In this document: one piece after another, positions 10,501 to 17,850 of the stretch | Position numbering within the stretch: position 1 is the first letter of the stretch | Layout of the letters: each line of letters opens with the position of its first letter | Made by a program: the position numbers and the translations under genes | The notes under the pieces: generated by a model | Seen by the model: the letters and a program-made list of their open reading frames with translations, nothing else | Databases searched by the model: none | Told to the model about the DNA's origin: nothing | Source of the DNA: Micromonospora qiuiae | GTDB taxonomy: Bacteria; Actinomycetota; Actinomycetes; Mycobacteriales; Micromonosporaceae | Direction of reading: 5' to 3' | Length of the DNA: 63,882 nt | NCBI RefSeq assembly: GCF_016863555.1 | Contig: NZ_BOPC01000053.1 | Coordinates: 1-63,882 of the forward strand

Positions 10501-11236
10501 GCTGATCACCGGTGACGGAACCAAAACGCTCGTCAACGTCGGCATCGATTCCGATGGTGACGGAATCACCGACGGCAGCGTGACCGCCACCGACGAACAC
10601 CCGTTCTGGGTCGAAAGCCGGCGGAAGTGGCTGGGTGCGGCGCACCTGAAGCCTGGTGACGAGCTGCTGACCCCTGATGGCGCCCGGGTCAACGTGATCG
10701 CGGTCGTCGCATACGGCGCCGTCGCCACAGTTCATAACCTCACCGTCGACGACATCCACACCTACCACGTACTGGTTGGTGGCACCGATGTCCTGGTACA
10801 CAACACTGGCGGTGCCTGTCCCAATAAGCTCGCGCTTGCCGAGGACGCGCTCGACCGGGCGACGGACATCCACCAGGCGCTGCATCCGCGGGCGGCCCGG
10901 GCCCGCACGACATCCGTGATCCACGCCCTGAGGCCCGACGGCACCCGGGTGACGGTCGTATCGACCAGCGGCAAGCGCAACCTGACGCGTGCCCAAAAGG
11001 CTCGCATGAAGGAGGGCGAGGAAGCCGCTCCTTCGTCTCGTCTGTTCTCCCGGCACGCCGAGATCAACGGCTACCGGCACATCAAGAAGCAGGGCTACAC
11101 CCCGCTTGCCGGAGCCGCCTCACGAAACGTCTGCTACCGATGTGCCCGGATCTTCTCCTTCTTCGGGATCACCATCCGCGGGCCCGTCTTCCGCGGGGGC
11201 CCACGAGCGACTCCGTTTAGGCTGTTCTGGTGGTAG
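4541..11236 (+). CDS. RHS-repeat polymorphic toxin with Hint peptidase and C-terminal deaminase-like tip
   Basis: 2231 aa. A signal peptide (residues about 1-37, ending QPAQAA) shows export. Many YD/RHS repeats (forms such as 'YDxxGR', 'YDLLGRQ', 'GNVTRL') fill roughly residues 780-1760, and the RHS core signature 'DPTGLSLLGARFYD...FISVDP' with 'YANNNPITFADPDGL' lies at about 1771-1812. A hydrophobic, Ala-rich linker follows. A Hint/pretoxin domain starts at Cys near 1941 (CNSFLPGTPVLMADG), contains 'DEHPFWV', and ends 'VLVHNTGG' near 2090, the usual release point. The last about 140 residues carry HAE at 2172-2174 and CxxC at 2198-2201, the zinc-binding and catalytic pattern of cytidine-deaminase-fold toxins. 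By family knowledge RHS shells encapsulate and deliver such toxins between competing bacteria. The substrate (DNA, RNA or nucleotide) is not readable from sequence. The stop codon overlaps the next gene. Confidence 0.9.
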   Translation: MSQSRTAISRPRRIITLGTVAVLLASTFAVAQPAQAAEVPSGDRPVKAAKPEKARPATVDQTPLPDDGGRWAGPKHATWPAAGRATFAVADARPDRRLNGDRHTGRTVRGAAGGLPVTVSAVAGHSAPDQARVQLLDEQHSRRLGVSGPVLVVEGAAGTVETAFDYAGIRELYGAGWGERLTLKRLPACAATTPQRSECQEIEPVEAVNDPATRTLSTEVTLSGAAPMVFAMVADESSEEGDYKATDLKASGSWTAGDSSGGFSYANPLRLPPAEGPLPELSLDYSSQTVDGRMAGANNQASWIGDGWEYAPGFIERSYVTCTDDRTADGGKDPNNKDKKTYDQCWKGDSHNVTISLNGTNASLIRDDTSGVWRVQNDSNWRVRLEGSPATPGNATTERWTITTPDGTRYFFASEAASANSRWTVPVFGNHPDEKCRATAFKDSSCKQAWRWLLDKAVDVHGNTVRYYYESETGYYGAADDKDNRQSFHRGGYLTRIDYGLHADHPSVAATGRVVFTVADRCLATECHKDGKPVKANWPDVPWDKHCDATPCTDKLSPVFFTTKRLTKITTQVRSGSSFSDVESWSLAHEFKAPKVAGSASLWLKEIVHAGHVGGTVTEPPVRFTGVELANRANVLAGAPLFSRWRIQTIRTESGADIHVTYSEPDCDHNDLPASPQNNSRRCYPVYWTPDGYFEPKLDWFHKYVVTEISEIERTADQPAVTTRYEYSTTGGGTSTLWGYDDSEFTKKKHRTYGQWRGYSQVVTKVGEPGRGVPLTTRKRFYRGLHDQPLPNGDRRTVQVSDSENNTFTDHSALAGMPLEEATLDGSTVVEASTTQYWTRQTAARSHDGGTDRAYFSGPSVQKTRKLLAANKWGRTETRTTYNNDDGLPESVSDLGDTDITGDETCTRTTYAKNQTDWIRKAVSRVETVAKACTATASRPADVISDVRTYHDGSNTHGSTPSKGLVTREETLDTWNGGPVYATVARSTYDDLGRVKTSTDARGGVTTTEYTPEGPGPVTQTVTLNPLKHKVTTYQEPAWAEPTAVVDANNKRTNLAHDPLGRLTKVWLPGRAQTATPNMEFSYQVRADGPLVVTTKRLGPNGNQITEVGLFDSLYRPVQTQEDALGGRLVTTTGYNDRGLEAYQAGPSYVTGAPGSTRLEHDPGTDRVRTVYSHDAVGRVISEALWSGNSQRWATITSYGGNPDGWQVATTPPEGDTATATTSDARDRVIELRQFHDKTPTGGHDVTRYSYTPRGDLASVTGPTGKVWRYEYDLRGREVRAIDPDKGETNLTYDNDDEVTSSTDARGEVVSTEYDLLGRQEKRFVNGQLIGQWTYDTLAKGHLTKQLSIVDGYHFTREIFDYNDAYQVRDEESVVPAMPGLAGAAGTYVSTFTFKVDGSPERISVPGMGGLEREMLNHHYDDLGNVTRLLGGGSTSGAVNVYVDAATYSPYGELLKRTLGVNNRPQAYQTYVYDDATRRLSEFYFDRDASIKNVAALTYQYDQAGNVLSMANRPLDNDENPRPDASDVQCFQYDQLRRLTQAWTQSTNVCAGTPQAGDVGGVSPYWKSYAFDKAGSRESVTDRRTGVQSTYGYASTGGQPHAVRTVTTGERVDHYDWDATGNLTYRRVGGVTETLDWNAQGKLTEISGPDGTTRMHYDVDGNRIARIDPNGDATVFVAGQELTVSGQNKSATRYYEHAGDVIASRTASTLGGAKDLIWLASDQHDSAHWAVNSVTRVETVRYSDPYGNKRAGGDGGTWPSGQRGFVGGIEDPTGLSLLGARFYDAALGAFISVDPQTEEYDPQRMHPFAYANNNPITFADPDGLFWGKVKNAASRAGNAVASAATSAAKAVVNNAGTIATVAGTIAMVSAVLPPPAQVVAAAAGAVAAVAGAIDTIKTCAGGAGLDCAMGVAGMVPGVRQAKTAARGAGAVKKAVKGADPPCNSFLPGTPVLMADGSHKAIEEIELDDVVWAADPETGKEGARPVTALITGDGTKTLVNVGIDSDGDGITDGSVTATDEHPFWVESRRKWLGAAHLKPGDELLTPDGARVNVIAVVAYGAVATVHNLTVDDIHTYHVLVGGTDVLVHNTGGACPNKLALAEDALDRATDIHQALHPRAARARTTSVIHALRPDGTRVTVVSTSGKRNLTRAQKARMKEGEEAAPSSRLFSRHAEINGYRHIKKQGYTPLAGAASRNVCYRCARIFSFFGITIRGPVFRGGPRATPFRLFWW

Positions 11237-11793
11237 ACGATTGGGCATCCGCTGCCAAAGAGTTGTCCGGCTTGTCCGCGCGGCACCGGGTGGCATTTGT
11301 TGCCGCCACGGTGCAGCGCGGGGCACCAGCCTTCACGGATCTGATCCGCCGACGGCGGGCGGACCATGAGTTTTTCGCCGAGACTGTGGAGTTCCTCTGG
11401 GCCGTGGCGGCGGGCGCGGAGGCCACGGCGATTCCGGCCCGCCGCGCGCGGCTCAACAAGTTCAAGGAGATGCGGGCGAAACCGGAGGCCGACGACGAGC
11501 GGTTCTTCGCCGAGCAGGCAGTCTTCCTGCTGGACTACGCGCTCGACACGGTCGAAGGCGATCGGGACGGGGTTACCAACACGATCAAGTGCATCCTGCA
11601 CATGATGGACGGCTTCGACCAGGACCTCGGCGAGGACGACAACTACGACCGGGAGCTCGGCTTCGAGGAGCGAGTTCTACAGGAGCTACGCCGTTCGGCG
11701 GTCCTCTCTGCCGACGAGGTGTCGGAGTTGCGCCGGCAGGCGTTACTCGACGCCGAGTCGATCCGGGCGGCAGTGGGGCGCGTGCTGCGTTGA
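11230..11793 (+). CDS. Candidate immunity protein for the RHS deaminase toxin (DUF416/YjaG-like)
   Basis: 187 aa. The GTG start overlaps the toxin stop in GTGGTAG, so the two are translationally coupled, the arrangement expected of a toxin-immunity pair. The protein is acidic, has no signal peptide and reads as all-alpha. The N-terminal stretch 'LSARHRVAFVAATVQRGAP' and the following 'ETVEFLWAVAAG' resemble the DUF416 (YjaG) fold by eye; this is a tentative match. There is a strongly acidic centre (DQDLGEDDNYDREL), suitable for masking a basic toxin tip. Function is inferred mainly from position, size and charge. A housekeeping DUF416 protein next to the toxin by chance is less likely given the overlap. 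Confidence 0.7.
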   Translation: MVDDWASAAKELSGLSARHRVAFVAATVQRGAPAFTDLIRRRRADHEFFAETVEFLWAVAAGAEATAIPARRARLNKFKEMRAKPEADDERFFAEQAVFLLDYALDTVEGDRDGVTNTIKCILHMMDGFDQDLGEDDNYDRELGFEERVLQELRRSAVLSADEVSELRRQALLDAESIRAAVGRVLR

Positions 11794-11941
11794 TGCGGTG
11801 ATCCCTGGCAAGTGCATGGTCAGTTGGAGCTTTCCACCTGATCAAGTGCCCGTGAACATCGAGATCTTGGTAGAGAGAGTGCACCTGGAGGGGCGGCTTC
11901 GCGCCAAGACCTTCGGCGTTATTCGCTTGTGGGCGGAGTGG

Positions 11942-13525
11942 TCAGCGTGCCGGGCAGCGTGTCCCCTCGGCCGGCACGGTGAGGTCGATCAGGTAGGCGT
12001 TGACGGCCTCGGTGATGCAGGCGGTCTGCGGGTACGCGGTGTGGCCCTCGCCCTCCCAGGTGAGCACCCGGCCGACGCCGAGCATGTCGGCCAGGGCCGG
12101 GGTCTGCTCGTACGGGGTGGCCGGGTCGCCGGTGGTGCCGACGACCAGGATGGGTGGGGCGCCGTCGGCGCGGCCGGTGGGGTAGGGGTCGCTGCCGCCG
12201 GGCCACTCGGTGCAGGAGATCAGGCCGACCGCCAGCGCGGGGCCGAAGAGTGGGTACTTCCCGCGCCACTGCGACTGCAACTGGCGGATCCGCTCCAGGC
12301 TCGGGCGTTCCGCCTCGTCGGCGCAGTTGATCGCGAGGTTGGCGTCGAAGAGGTTGCTGTAGTGGCCGTCCTCGTCGCGGTCGGCGTAGGCGTCGGCGAG
12401 GCGGAACACGTCGTCGGGGTTGCCTTCCTCCAGGCGGTTGATGGCGCGGGCGAGTTGCTGCCAGCCGGTTTCGGTGTACAGCGAGGAGATGATCGCGTAG
12501 AAGACCCAGCCGGCGGTGGCTTCCCGGCCGTCGGCGGAGCGGACCGGGGAGACCTTGGCCTTGTCGATGGCCGAGATGACCGCCGCGCGGGCGTCCGGCG
12601 CGATCGGGCAGCGGTCGGCGTTGGCCGCGCACCAGCGGGTGAAGTTGTCGAAGGCCCGCTCGAAGCCCCTGGCCTGGCTTTCCGAGCCCTCGATCAGGCC
12701 CTGCCGGGGGTTGACCGCGCCGTCGAGCACCAGCGCCCGCACCCGCTGCGGGAACAGTTGAGCGTACGTGGCGCCGAGCAGGGTGCCGTAGGAGTAGCCG
12801 AGGTACGTCATCTTCTCGTCGCCGACCGCCGCGCGGATGGCGTCCATGTCCCGGGCGGCCTGCTCGGTGCCGTACAGCGGCAACTGGTCGGCGTACCTGT
12901 CGCCGCAGCCCTGGCCGATCCGCTTGTTGAGCGCGACGAAATCGTCGAACGACTCCTGGCTTTCCGGATCAGGATCGTAGCCGAAGGCGGCGTCGAGGTC
13001 GGCGTCTGGAATGCACTCCACCGGGCTGGACCGGGCCACCCCGCGCGGGTCGAAGCCGACGATGTCGAACCGTTGCAGGATGGTGTCGGGCAGGCCGCCG
13101 AACTGCTCACCGAAGGTGAGGTAGACGGCGGTGTCCACCCCCGACCCACCCGGCCCGCCTGGGTTGACCAGCAGCGAGCCGATCCGGTCGCGCTGTTTGT
13201 CGGAGCGGATCCGGATCAGGGCGATCTCGAAGGTCTCGCCGGCACTGGGACCGGCCGTGGCACCGCCGCCGCCGGCCCAGTCGCGGGGGACCTGGATGCG
13301 GGTGCACTCGTAGCGCATCCCCGGCGCACCGCGCCCGACCAGCTCCTTGGGCACCTCCGGGCAGGGCTGCCACGTGGGCGTCGTCCCCGGGGGCGCGGCC
13401 TCGCCCTCGACGTCGGCGCGCGGCGCGAACGCCGGCAGCGTGCAACCGGCGGTGACCACCGCGGCGGCGGTCAGGCCGGCCAGGGTGAGCCGGAAGCGGC
13501 GGATCCGGTCGGAAGTACGGGTCAC
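11942..13525 (-). CDS. Secreted alpha/beta-hydrolase lipoprotein, tripeptidyl-aminopeptidase (S33) type
   Basis: 527 aa. The N-terminus has a basic start, a hydrophobic stretch and the lipobox VTAGC (Cys near residue 27), so it should be a membrane-anchored extracellular lipoprotein. The alpha/beta-hydrolase pattern is complete: an oxyanion 'NPGGPGGSG' segment, nucleophile elbow GYSYGT with Ser245, the acid in 'GTTGDPATP', and His in 'EGHTAYPQ' near the C-terminus. 'FDPRGVARSSPVEC' is typical of actinomycete tripeptidyl aminopeptidases (S33; SlpD/SlpE-like). The role would be release of N-terminal peptides outside the cell. It lies 33 bp downstream of the DNA ligase gene on the same strand, so it may be read through from there. 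An esterase activity cannot be excluded. Confidence 0.85.
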   Translation of the reverse strand: MTRTSDRIRRFRLTLAGLTAAAVVTAGCTLPAFAPRADVEGEAAPPGTTPTWQPCPEVPKELVGRGAPGMRYECTRIQVPRDWAGGGGATAGPSAGETFEIALIRIRSDKQRDRIGSLLVNPGGPGGSGVDTAVYLTFGEQFGGLPDTILQRFDIVGFDPRGVARSSPVECIPDADLDAAFGYDPDPESQESFDDFVALNKRIGQGCGDRYADQLPLYGTEQAARDMDAIRAAVGDEKMTYLGYSYGTLLGATYAQLFPQRVRALVLDGAVNPRQGLIEGSESQARGFERAFDNFTRWCAANADRCPIAPDARAAVISAIDKAKVSPVRSADGREATAGWVFYAIISSLYTETGWQQLARAINRLEEGNPDDVFRLADAYADRDEDGHYSNLFDANLAINCADEAERPSLERIRQLQSQWRGKYPLFGPALAVGLISCTEWPGGSDPYPTGRADGAPPILVVGTTGDPATPYEQTPALADMLGVGRVLTWEGEGHTAYPQTACITEAVNAYLIDLTVPAEGTRCPAR

Positions 13526-13558
13526 GAGCGAGCCTCCGTGATCGGGTCGACCGTCAGG

Positions 13559-14671
13559 CTACGCGGAGCCGGGCGCGGACCTGACCGGGACCGCCGGGTC
13601 GCCGCGCAGGACCTGGTCCACGTCGAACCGGACCGGCCGGTCGAGCTGGTCGTACCGGCAGGAGCGCGGGTCGCGGTCGGGCCGCCAGCGGACGAACCGC
13701 GCGGTGTGCCGGAAGCGGTCGCCCTCCATCGCGTCGTACGCCACCTCCACCACCAGCTCCGGGCGGACCGGCTCCCACTCCAGGTTCTTCGTGCCGGTCC
13801 ACCGGCTGACCCCGCCGGGGATGCGCTGGCCGCGCTCGTGGTCGCCGTGCACCCACGGGTGCTCCGCTCCGGCGTCCCGGTAGGGGGCCAGCTCCTCCAG
13901 CAGCTCCGCCCGCCGGGCCATGGTGAACGAGGCGCTCACTCCGACGTGGTGCAGCACCCCGGCGTCGTCGTAGAGCCCGAGCAGCAGCGAACCGACCACC
14001 GGGCCGGACTTGTGCCAGCGGAACCCGGCCACCACCGCGTCGGCGGTGCGGGCGTGCTTGACCTTGAACATGAGCCGCTTGCCCGGTTCGTAGGGCAGGT
14101 CGGCGGGCTTGGCGATGAGCCCGTCCAGCCCGGCGCCCTCGAACACGTCGAACCAGCGGCGGGCGGTGTCGGCGTCGGTGGTGATCTGGGTGACGTGCAC
14201 CGGGGGCCGCACCCCGGCCAGGGCCTGCTCCAGCCGGGCGCGGCGGGTCGGGTAGGGCGCGTCGAGCAGGCTCTCGTCGTCGAGGGCGAGCAGGTCGAAG
14301 GCGACGAAGTCGGCCGGGGTGGTCTCGGCGAGCAGCTTCACCCGGGACGCCGCCGGGTGGATGCGCTGGGCCAGCAGCTCGAAGTCGAGCCGGGGCTGAC
14401 CGTCCGGCCCGTCGCGGCGGATCACGATCAGCTCGCCGTCGACCGCGCAGCGCGTCGGCAGCTGCTGCCGCGCCTGCTCGACCACCTCCGGGAAATAGCG
14501 GGTCATCATCTTGCCGCCCCGGCTGGCCAGCTCCACCTCGTCGCCGTCGCGGAAGACGATGCAGCGGAAACCGTCCCACTTGGGCTCGTAGGTCATCCCC
14601 GCCCCGGTGGGGATCGACGCGACGCTGCGGGCCAGCATCGGCTCCACGGGCGGATTGATCGGCAGCTCCAC
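13559..14671 (-). CDS. ATP-dependent DNA ligase (LigC-like, stand-alone)
   Basis: The frame extends to 14716, but the internal GTG at 14671 gives the family N-terminus 'MELPINPPVEPMLA' (370 aa) and is preferred, although no strong Shine-Dalgarno precedes it. Motif I is EPKWDGFR with the adenylated Lys31. 'VDGELIV' (motif III), 'GLIAKPAD' (motif IV) and 'FKVKHARTADAVVAGF' (motif V) are all present, followed by an OB-fold with 'EVAYDAMEGDRFRHTARFVRWRPD'. There is no polymerase or nuclease domain as in full LigD. Actinomycete LigC/LigD-ligase relatives take part in end joining or base-excision repair; the latter would fit the nearby AlkA-like glycosylase gene. Confidence 0.9.
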   Translation of the reverse strand: MELPINPPVEPMLARSVASIPTGAGMTYEPKWDGFRCIVFRDGDEVELASRGGKMMTRYFPEVVEQARQQLPTRCAVDGELIVIRRDGPDGQPRLDFELLAQRIHPAASRVKLLAETTPADFVAFDLLALDDESLLDAPYPTRRARLEQALAGVRPPVHVTQITTDADTARRWFDVFEGAGLDGLIAKPADLPYEPGKRLMFKVKHARTADAVVAGFRWHKSGPVVGSLLLGLYDDAGVLHHVGVSASFTMARRAELLEELAPYRDAGAEHPWVHGDHERGQRIPGGVSRWTGTKNLEWEPVRPELVVEVAYDAMEGDRFRHTARFVRWRPDRDPRSCRYDQLDRPVRFDVDQVLRGDPAVPVRSAPGSA

Positions 14672-14808
14672 GGCGACAGTCAACCAGACGGCACCGACAA
14701 CGGTGAGGCAGATCACCCGGCGTCCCGGTGGGCGGCGTGTCCGGGGAAGATCCCTCGCGTACGCCTTGGGTGGATCGTAAAACCCCAGGTCAGAGCTATT
14801 TTCGCGGG

Positions 14809-15021
14809 ATGGGGGAGTGGGTGTGCGGGTGTTGCGGACGGTGGCGGGTCAGCGTCGAGCTGATCCGGGGCCGGTACGTCTACCGGCTGGTCCACCGCTA
14901 TCCCCGCCGTTTCGGCGGCGGCAAGAACGTGCTCGGCGAGGTGGGTTCGGTGGCCGAGTTGGCGGAGCTGCTGCGCCGGCGTACCCCACTCAGCCTGGCC
15001 GACCTGCGCGAGGCCGCCTGA
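14809..15021 (+). CDS. Small conserved-looking hypothetical protein
   Basis: 70 aa from the ATG at 14809 (a longer frame begins upstream but has no family-like residues there). It opens 'MGEWVCGCCGRWRVSVELIRG', a WxCxCC cluster that could bind a metal, followed by a basic 'RYVYRLVHRYPRRFGGGK' patch and an amphipathic 'VAELAELLRRR' helix near the end. It is divergent from the DNA ligase gene. I do not recognise a named family. The periodic charge pattern and plausible ending suggest a real gene, but the evidence is coding style only. Confidence 0.5.
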   Translation: MGEWVCGCCGRWRVSVELIRGRYVYRLVHRYPRRFGGGKNVLGEVGSVAELAELLRRRTPLSLADLREAA

Positions 15022-15112
15022 CATCGCGGCGGCCCGCACGCGCGGCGGCCTGAGACCACGGCGGTCCGAAAAGCGCGGCCTGCGGCCGCAGCCGCCCGGG
15101 ACGCGGGCGGGG

Positions 15113-16030
15113 TCAGAAGTGGGCGAAGGAGCGGATGGGGGCGCGGGGGCCGAACTTCGGCGCCTGGATGCCGGCGGCCTCCAACAGCCGGCAGACCCGG
15201 CCCCGGTGCCCCCGGAACGGCTCCAGCAGCTCCAGCATCCGGGCGTCGTCGGCGCGCGGCTCCCCGGCCAGGGCCCAGGCGACGGTGTTCGGTACGTGGT
15301 AGTCGCCGACGCTGACCGCGTCCGGGTCGCCGTACGCGACGCGGACCACCTCGGCGGCGGTCCACGGGCCGATGCCGGCGATCGCGGTCAGTCGGCGGGT
15401 CGCCTCGGCGGAGTCGGTGCAGCGTTCCAGTCGGTCGGCCACCGCGGCGGCGCGGCGCAGCGTGTCGGCGCGGCGCTGCTCCACGCCGAACGGGTGGAAC
15501 ACCCAGTAACCGGCGGCGGCCACCGCTGCCGGCTCCGGTGGTAGCAGCAGCCGCACCGGTCCCGGTGCCGGCTGCCCGAAGTGGCGGACCATCGCCGCGT
15601 ACCCCCGATAGGCCTCCTTGCCGGTGACCTTCTGCTCCAGGACCGCCCGCAGCACCCGGTTGAAGACCAGCCCGGTCGCGGGCATCCGAAGCCCCCTCTG
15701 CCGGTTGGCCAGCTCGGCCACCACCGGGTGGCCGGCGGCCAGTTCGGCGAAGCCGGCCAGGTCGTCGCGGAGCCCGGCGACCGCGTCCGCCCGGTCCACG
15801 ACCCAGCCGCCGCCCGGACCGTACCCCTCGGCGAGCAGTTCGCCGCCGGCCGGGCTCAGGGCGAGGGTGGCCGGGCCGTCCGGGGTGCGGGTGGCCCACC
15901 AGAGCGTGCCGGCCACGACCCGGGCGCAGGGATCGTACGGGCTGAAGGTGAGCGGGCGCACCGAGGCGACCAGCCGATAGTGCTCCGGCGGGCGCAGCCT
16001 CCGGCTGGCCACCGGCTCGGTCACGTTCAC
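15113..16030 (-). CDS. DNA-3-methyladenine glycosylase, AlkA-type HhH-GPD
   Basis: 305 aa. The N-terminal half (to about residue 110) is the AlkA_N-like beta domain ('HYRLVASVRPLTFSPYDPCARV'). 'VLRAVLEQKVTGKEAYRGY' is the conserved helix of the HhH-GPD fold. The helix-hairpin-helix is 'LTAIAGIGPWTAAEVV', followed by 'YGDPDAVSVGDYHVPN' with the catalytic aspartate at 243. There is no C-terminal FeS cluster, which separates it from Nth/MutY. It would remove alkylated bases from DNA as the first step of base-excision repair. The N-terminal methyltransferase (Ada-like) fusion seen in some actinomycetes is absent. Confidence 0.88.
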   Translation of the reverse strand: MNVTEPVASRRLRPPEHYRLVASVRPLTFSPYDPCARVVAGTLWWATRTPDGPATLALSPAGGELLAEGYGPGGGWVVDRADAVAGLRDDLAGFAELAAGHPVVAELANRQRGLRMPATGLVFNRVLRAVLEQKVTGKEAYRGYAAMVRHFGQPAPGPVRLLLPPEPAAVAAAGYWVFHPFGVEQRRADTLRRAAAVADRLERCTDSAEATRRLTAIAGIGPWTAAEVVRVAYGDPDAVSVGDYHVPNTVAWALAGEPRADDARMLELLEPFRGHRGRVCRLLEAAGIQAPKFGPRAPIRSFAHF

Positions 16031-16162
16031 CGCCTCACTCTGTCATGCGCTCCTGCCCACCCCACACCTCGACGGACCGGGGAGACGGCCGTTACCGCCC
16101 TCGCCGAACACGAACGGCCGGCCGCAGCCCTTCTGCGGGCTACGGCCGGCCAGTTGCCTTGG

Positions 16163-16193
16163 TTGATCATGAGGTTTTCGGCCTCATGATCAA
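16163..16193 (-). terminator. Hairpin terminator of the repeat-lipoprotein gene
   Basis: A perfect 12-bp stem, TTGATCATGAGG (16163-16174) and CCTCATGATCAA (16182-16193), with a 7-nt loop, begins 12 nt beyond the stop codon of the minus-strand lipoprotein gene. There is no long U tract, as is common in actinomycetes. The loop is T-rich on the plus strand. Confidence 0.7.
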
Positions 16194-16204
16194 CGGGGCG
16201 TGGG

Positions 16205-16876
16205 TCAGTACGAGTAGTCGGAGTCGGAGCTGTTGGACTTGGACTTCGACGGGGGTGCGACGGCCTTGGGGGTGCCCTTGGGGAGGCAACTGCGGTTCTT
16301 GCTGCCGTCGGGGTTGACCACGAACCAGGTGCCGCCGACGCCCTGGCCCTTCCACTGGCCCGGCTTCTTGTCGCCAATGTAGGTGTAGAGCGGCCAGCCG
16401 TCGAGGGTGATCTGGCGGGTGCCGTCCTCGCGGGTGATGGTGCCCACGGCGTCGTCGGAGATGAGGCCCTTGATCTTCGGGTTGCCGTCGGTCAGCGCCG
16501 GCGGCCAGACCTCGGCGCACTCGTCGGCGCAGTTCGACAACGGTGGGTCGTTGGTGTCGCGGTCGAAGCGGTAGAGGATGTAGCCGTCCTGGTTGATGAC
16601 CGCGCTGCCCATCCGGTCGAACTTCTTGCCGGTCAGGCTCGCGGTCAGTTCGACGCCGTCGGGCAGGGGAGCGTCGACTTCGGCCTCCGCGCCGGGGGAC
16701 GCCGAGGCACCCGGCTCCGCGCTGGCCTCGGGGTCCACACTCACGGTGGGCTCGGCCGCGGCGACGGCGACCGGCTCGGCCGAGCCGGCGTTCGCTCCGT
16801 CGTAGCCCGCGGGAGCGCAGGCCGTGAGCGCGACCATGGCGCTCGCGACGACGACGGTCCGCTTGATCTTTGCCAC
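16205..16876 (-). CDS. Secreted lipoprotein with tandem COG4315/Lipoprotein_15 repeats
   Basis: 223 aa. The lipobox is LTAC (Cys near residue 20) after 'MAKIKRTVVVASAMVA'. An acidic Ala/Pro/Glu-rich linker follows to about residue 70. Then come two copies of the 'secreted repeat of unknown function': 'GSAVINQDGYILYRFDRDTNDPPLSNCADECAEVWPP' and the second half with 'REDGTRQITLDGWPLYTYIGDKKPGQWKGQGVGGTWFVV'. A C-terminal Ser/Lys/Asp-rich tail ends in SDYSY. The family is common in actinomycetes and has no established biochemical role; envelope stress or redox roles have been suggested but are not shown by this sequence. Confidence 0.85.
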   Translation of the reverse strand: MAKIKRTVVVASAMVALTACAPAGYDGANAGSAEPVAVAAAEPTVSVDPEASAEPGASASPGAEAEVDAPLPDGVELTASLTGKKFDRMGSAVINQDGYILYRFDRDTNDPPLSNCADECAEVWPPALTDGNPKIKGLISDDAVGTITREDGTRQITLDGWPLYTYIGDKKPGQWKGQGVGGTWFVVNPDGSKNRSCLPKGTPKAVAPPSKSKSNSSDSDYSY

Positions 16877-17022
16877 GTGCCCTCCTCATGCTTGATAGTC
16901 ACCGGGAAGTACGTGGCGAGGGTCTGTCAAGGTTGAATCGATAACGGTGGCTAATTTCACATAGGACCCATTGAACCGAACCCCGTCCCGCTTCGTGTAG
17001 GCCAACATCGATCAGGTACGCG

Positions 17023-17055
17023 GAAGGCCCGCCTCCATGACGGAGGCGGGCCTTC
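17023..17055 (-). terminator. Hairpin terminator of the sigma/anti-sigma operon
   Basis: A perfect 14-bp GC-rich stem, GAAGGCCCGCCTCC (17023-17036) and GGAGGCGGGCCTTC (17042-17055), with a 5-nt loop, ends 12 nt from the stop codon of the minus-strand anti-sigma gene. Confidence 0.8.
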
Positions 17056-17067
17056 TGGCCACCTGCA

Positions 17068-17850
17068 TCAGGGTGCGGGCACCGTCAGCAGCGGGCTCGC
17101 CTTTCCCTTGTCGTCGACCTGCACCACCTGGAAGTGCTTCACATCGTCCAGCTTGGACGATGTGGCGGCGGCCAGGCTGAGCTGCGAGGGGTTGCTGTTG
17201 GTGCCGTACCCGCCCTGCGGCACCGACCAGCTGGAGATGACCTCGGTGCCGGCGTCCTTTCGCACCACCACGAGGCGGCACTCCCGTGGGCCGGGCAGCC
17301 GCCCCAGGCTGAAGGCGACCACGGTGCCGAAGTCCCGCGAGTCGAGGAAGAACGTCCCCTCCACCCCGGTCGTCGGATCGGTGACGTCGACCTGCTCGCC
17401 CTCCTGCTTGTTGCCGCCGACCCCGGGACCGGTCGGGTTGCCCGAACGGGTGGCCGGCGGGTCCACGGGCGCGTTGGTGCCCTGCCCGGACCCCAGGTTC
17501 GGTGTGCTGCTCTCGGCGCTCAGGGTGGCGAATCCGACGCCGGTCAGCCCGCCGAAGACGACCACCGCCGCCGCGGTCGCGAGAACCTGCCGGAACCGGG
17601 CCCGCCGCCGGTGTGTGCGCATCGCCACCAGCGTGCGGTCGAGCAGGACCTGATTCGACTGAGTCTGCTCCAACGCCGTCATCGACTCCGCGTCGATGTC
17701 GGAGAGCAGCCCGACCACCGGCACCATCGTCTCCAGCTCGGCGGCACACGCCCAGCAGGAGGCGAGGTGCTCCTCGAACCGCTCCATGTCCTGTTCGTCC
17801 AGCACGCCGAGCGCGTACGCGGCGACGTCCATGTGGTCTACCCGGCTCAT
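17068..17850 (-). CDS. Membrane-anchored anti-sigma factor with ZAS zinc finger
   Basis: 260 aa. The N-terminal zinc-associated anti-sigma motif is clear: H6 upstream, then HLASCWAC giving H28, C32 and C35. A single membrane segment at roughly residues 85-107 ('VLATAAAVVVFGGLTGVGFATL') separates the cytoplasmic sigma-binding part from a roughly 150-residue extracellular domain that may sense the signal ('FFLDSRDFGTVVAFSLGRLPGPREC'). The start ATG overlaps the sigma gene stop (ATGA at 17847-17850), so sigma and anti-sigma are coupled. It is expected to hold the sigma factor at the membrane until released by a signal or proteolysis. Confidence 0.88.
   Translation of the reverse strand: MSRVDHMDVAAYALGVLDEQDMERFEEHLASCWACAAELETMVPVVGLLSDIDAESMTALEQTQSNQVLLDRTLVAMRTHRRRARFRQVLATAAAVVVFGGLTGVGFATLSAESSTPNLGSGQGTNAPVDPPATRSGNPTGPGVGGNKQEGEQVDVTDPTTGVEGTFFLDSRDFGTVVAFSLGRLPGPRECRLVVVRKDAGTEVISSWSVPQGGYGTNSNPSQLSLAAATSSKLDDVKHFQVVQVDDKGKASPLLTVPAP

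Noticed and set aside
11798..14863. 1021-codon plus-strand frame
   Set aside because: It runs antisense through the S33 lipoprotein and DNA ligase, both with complete catalytic motifs on the other strand.
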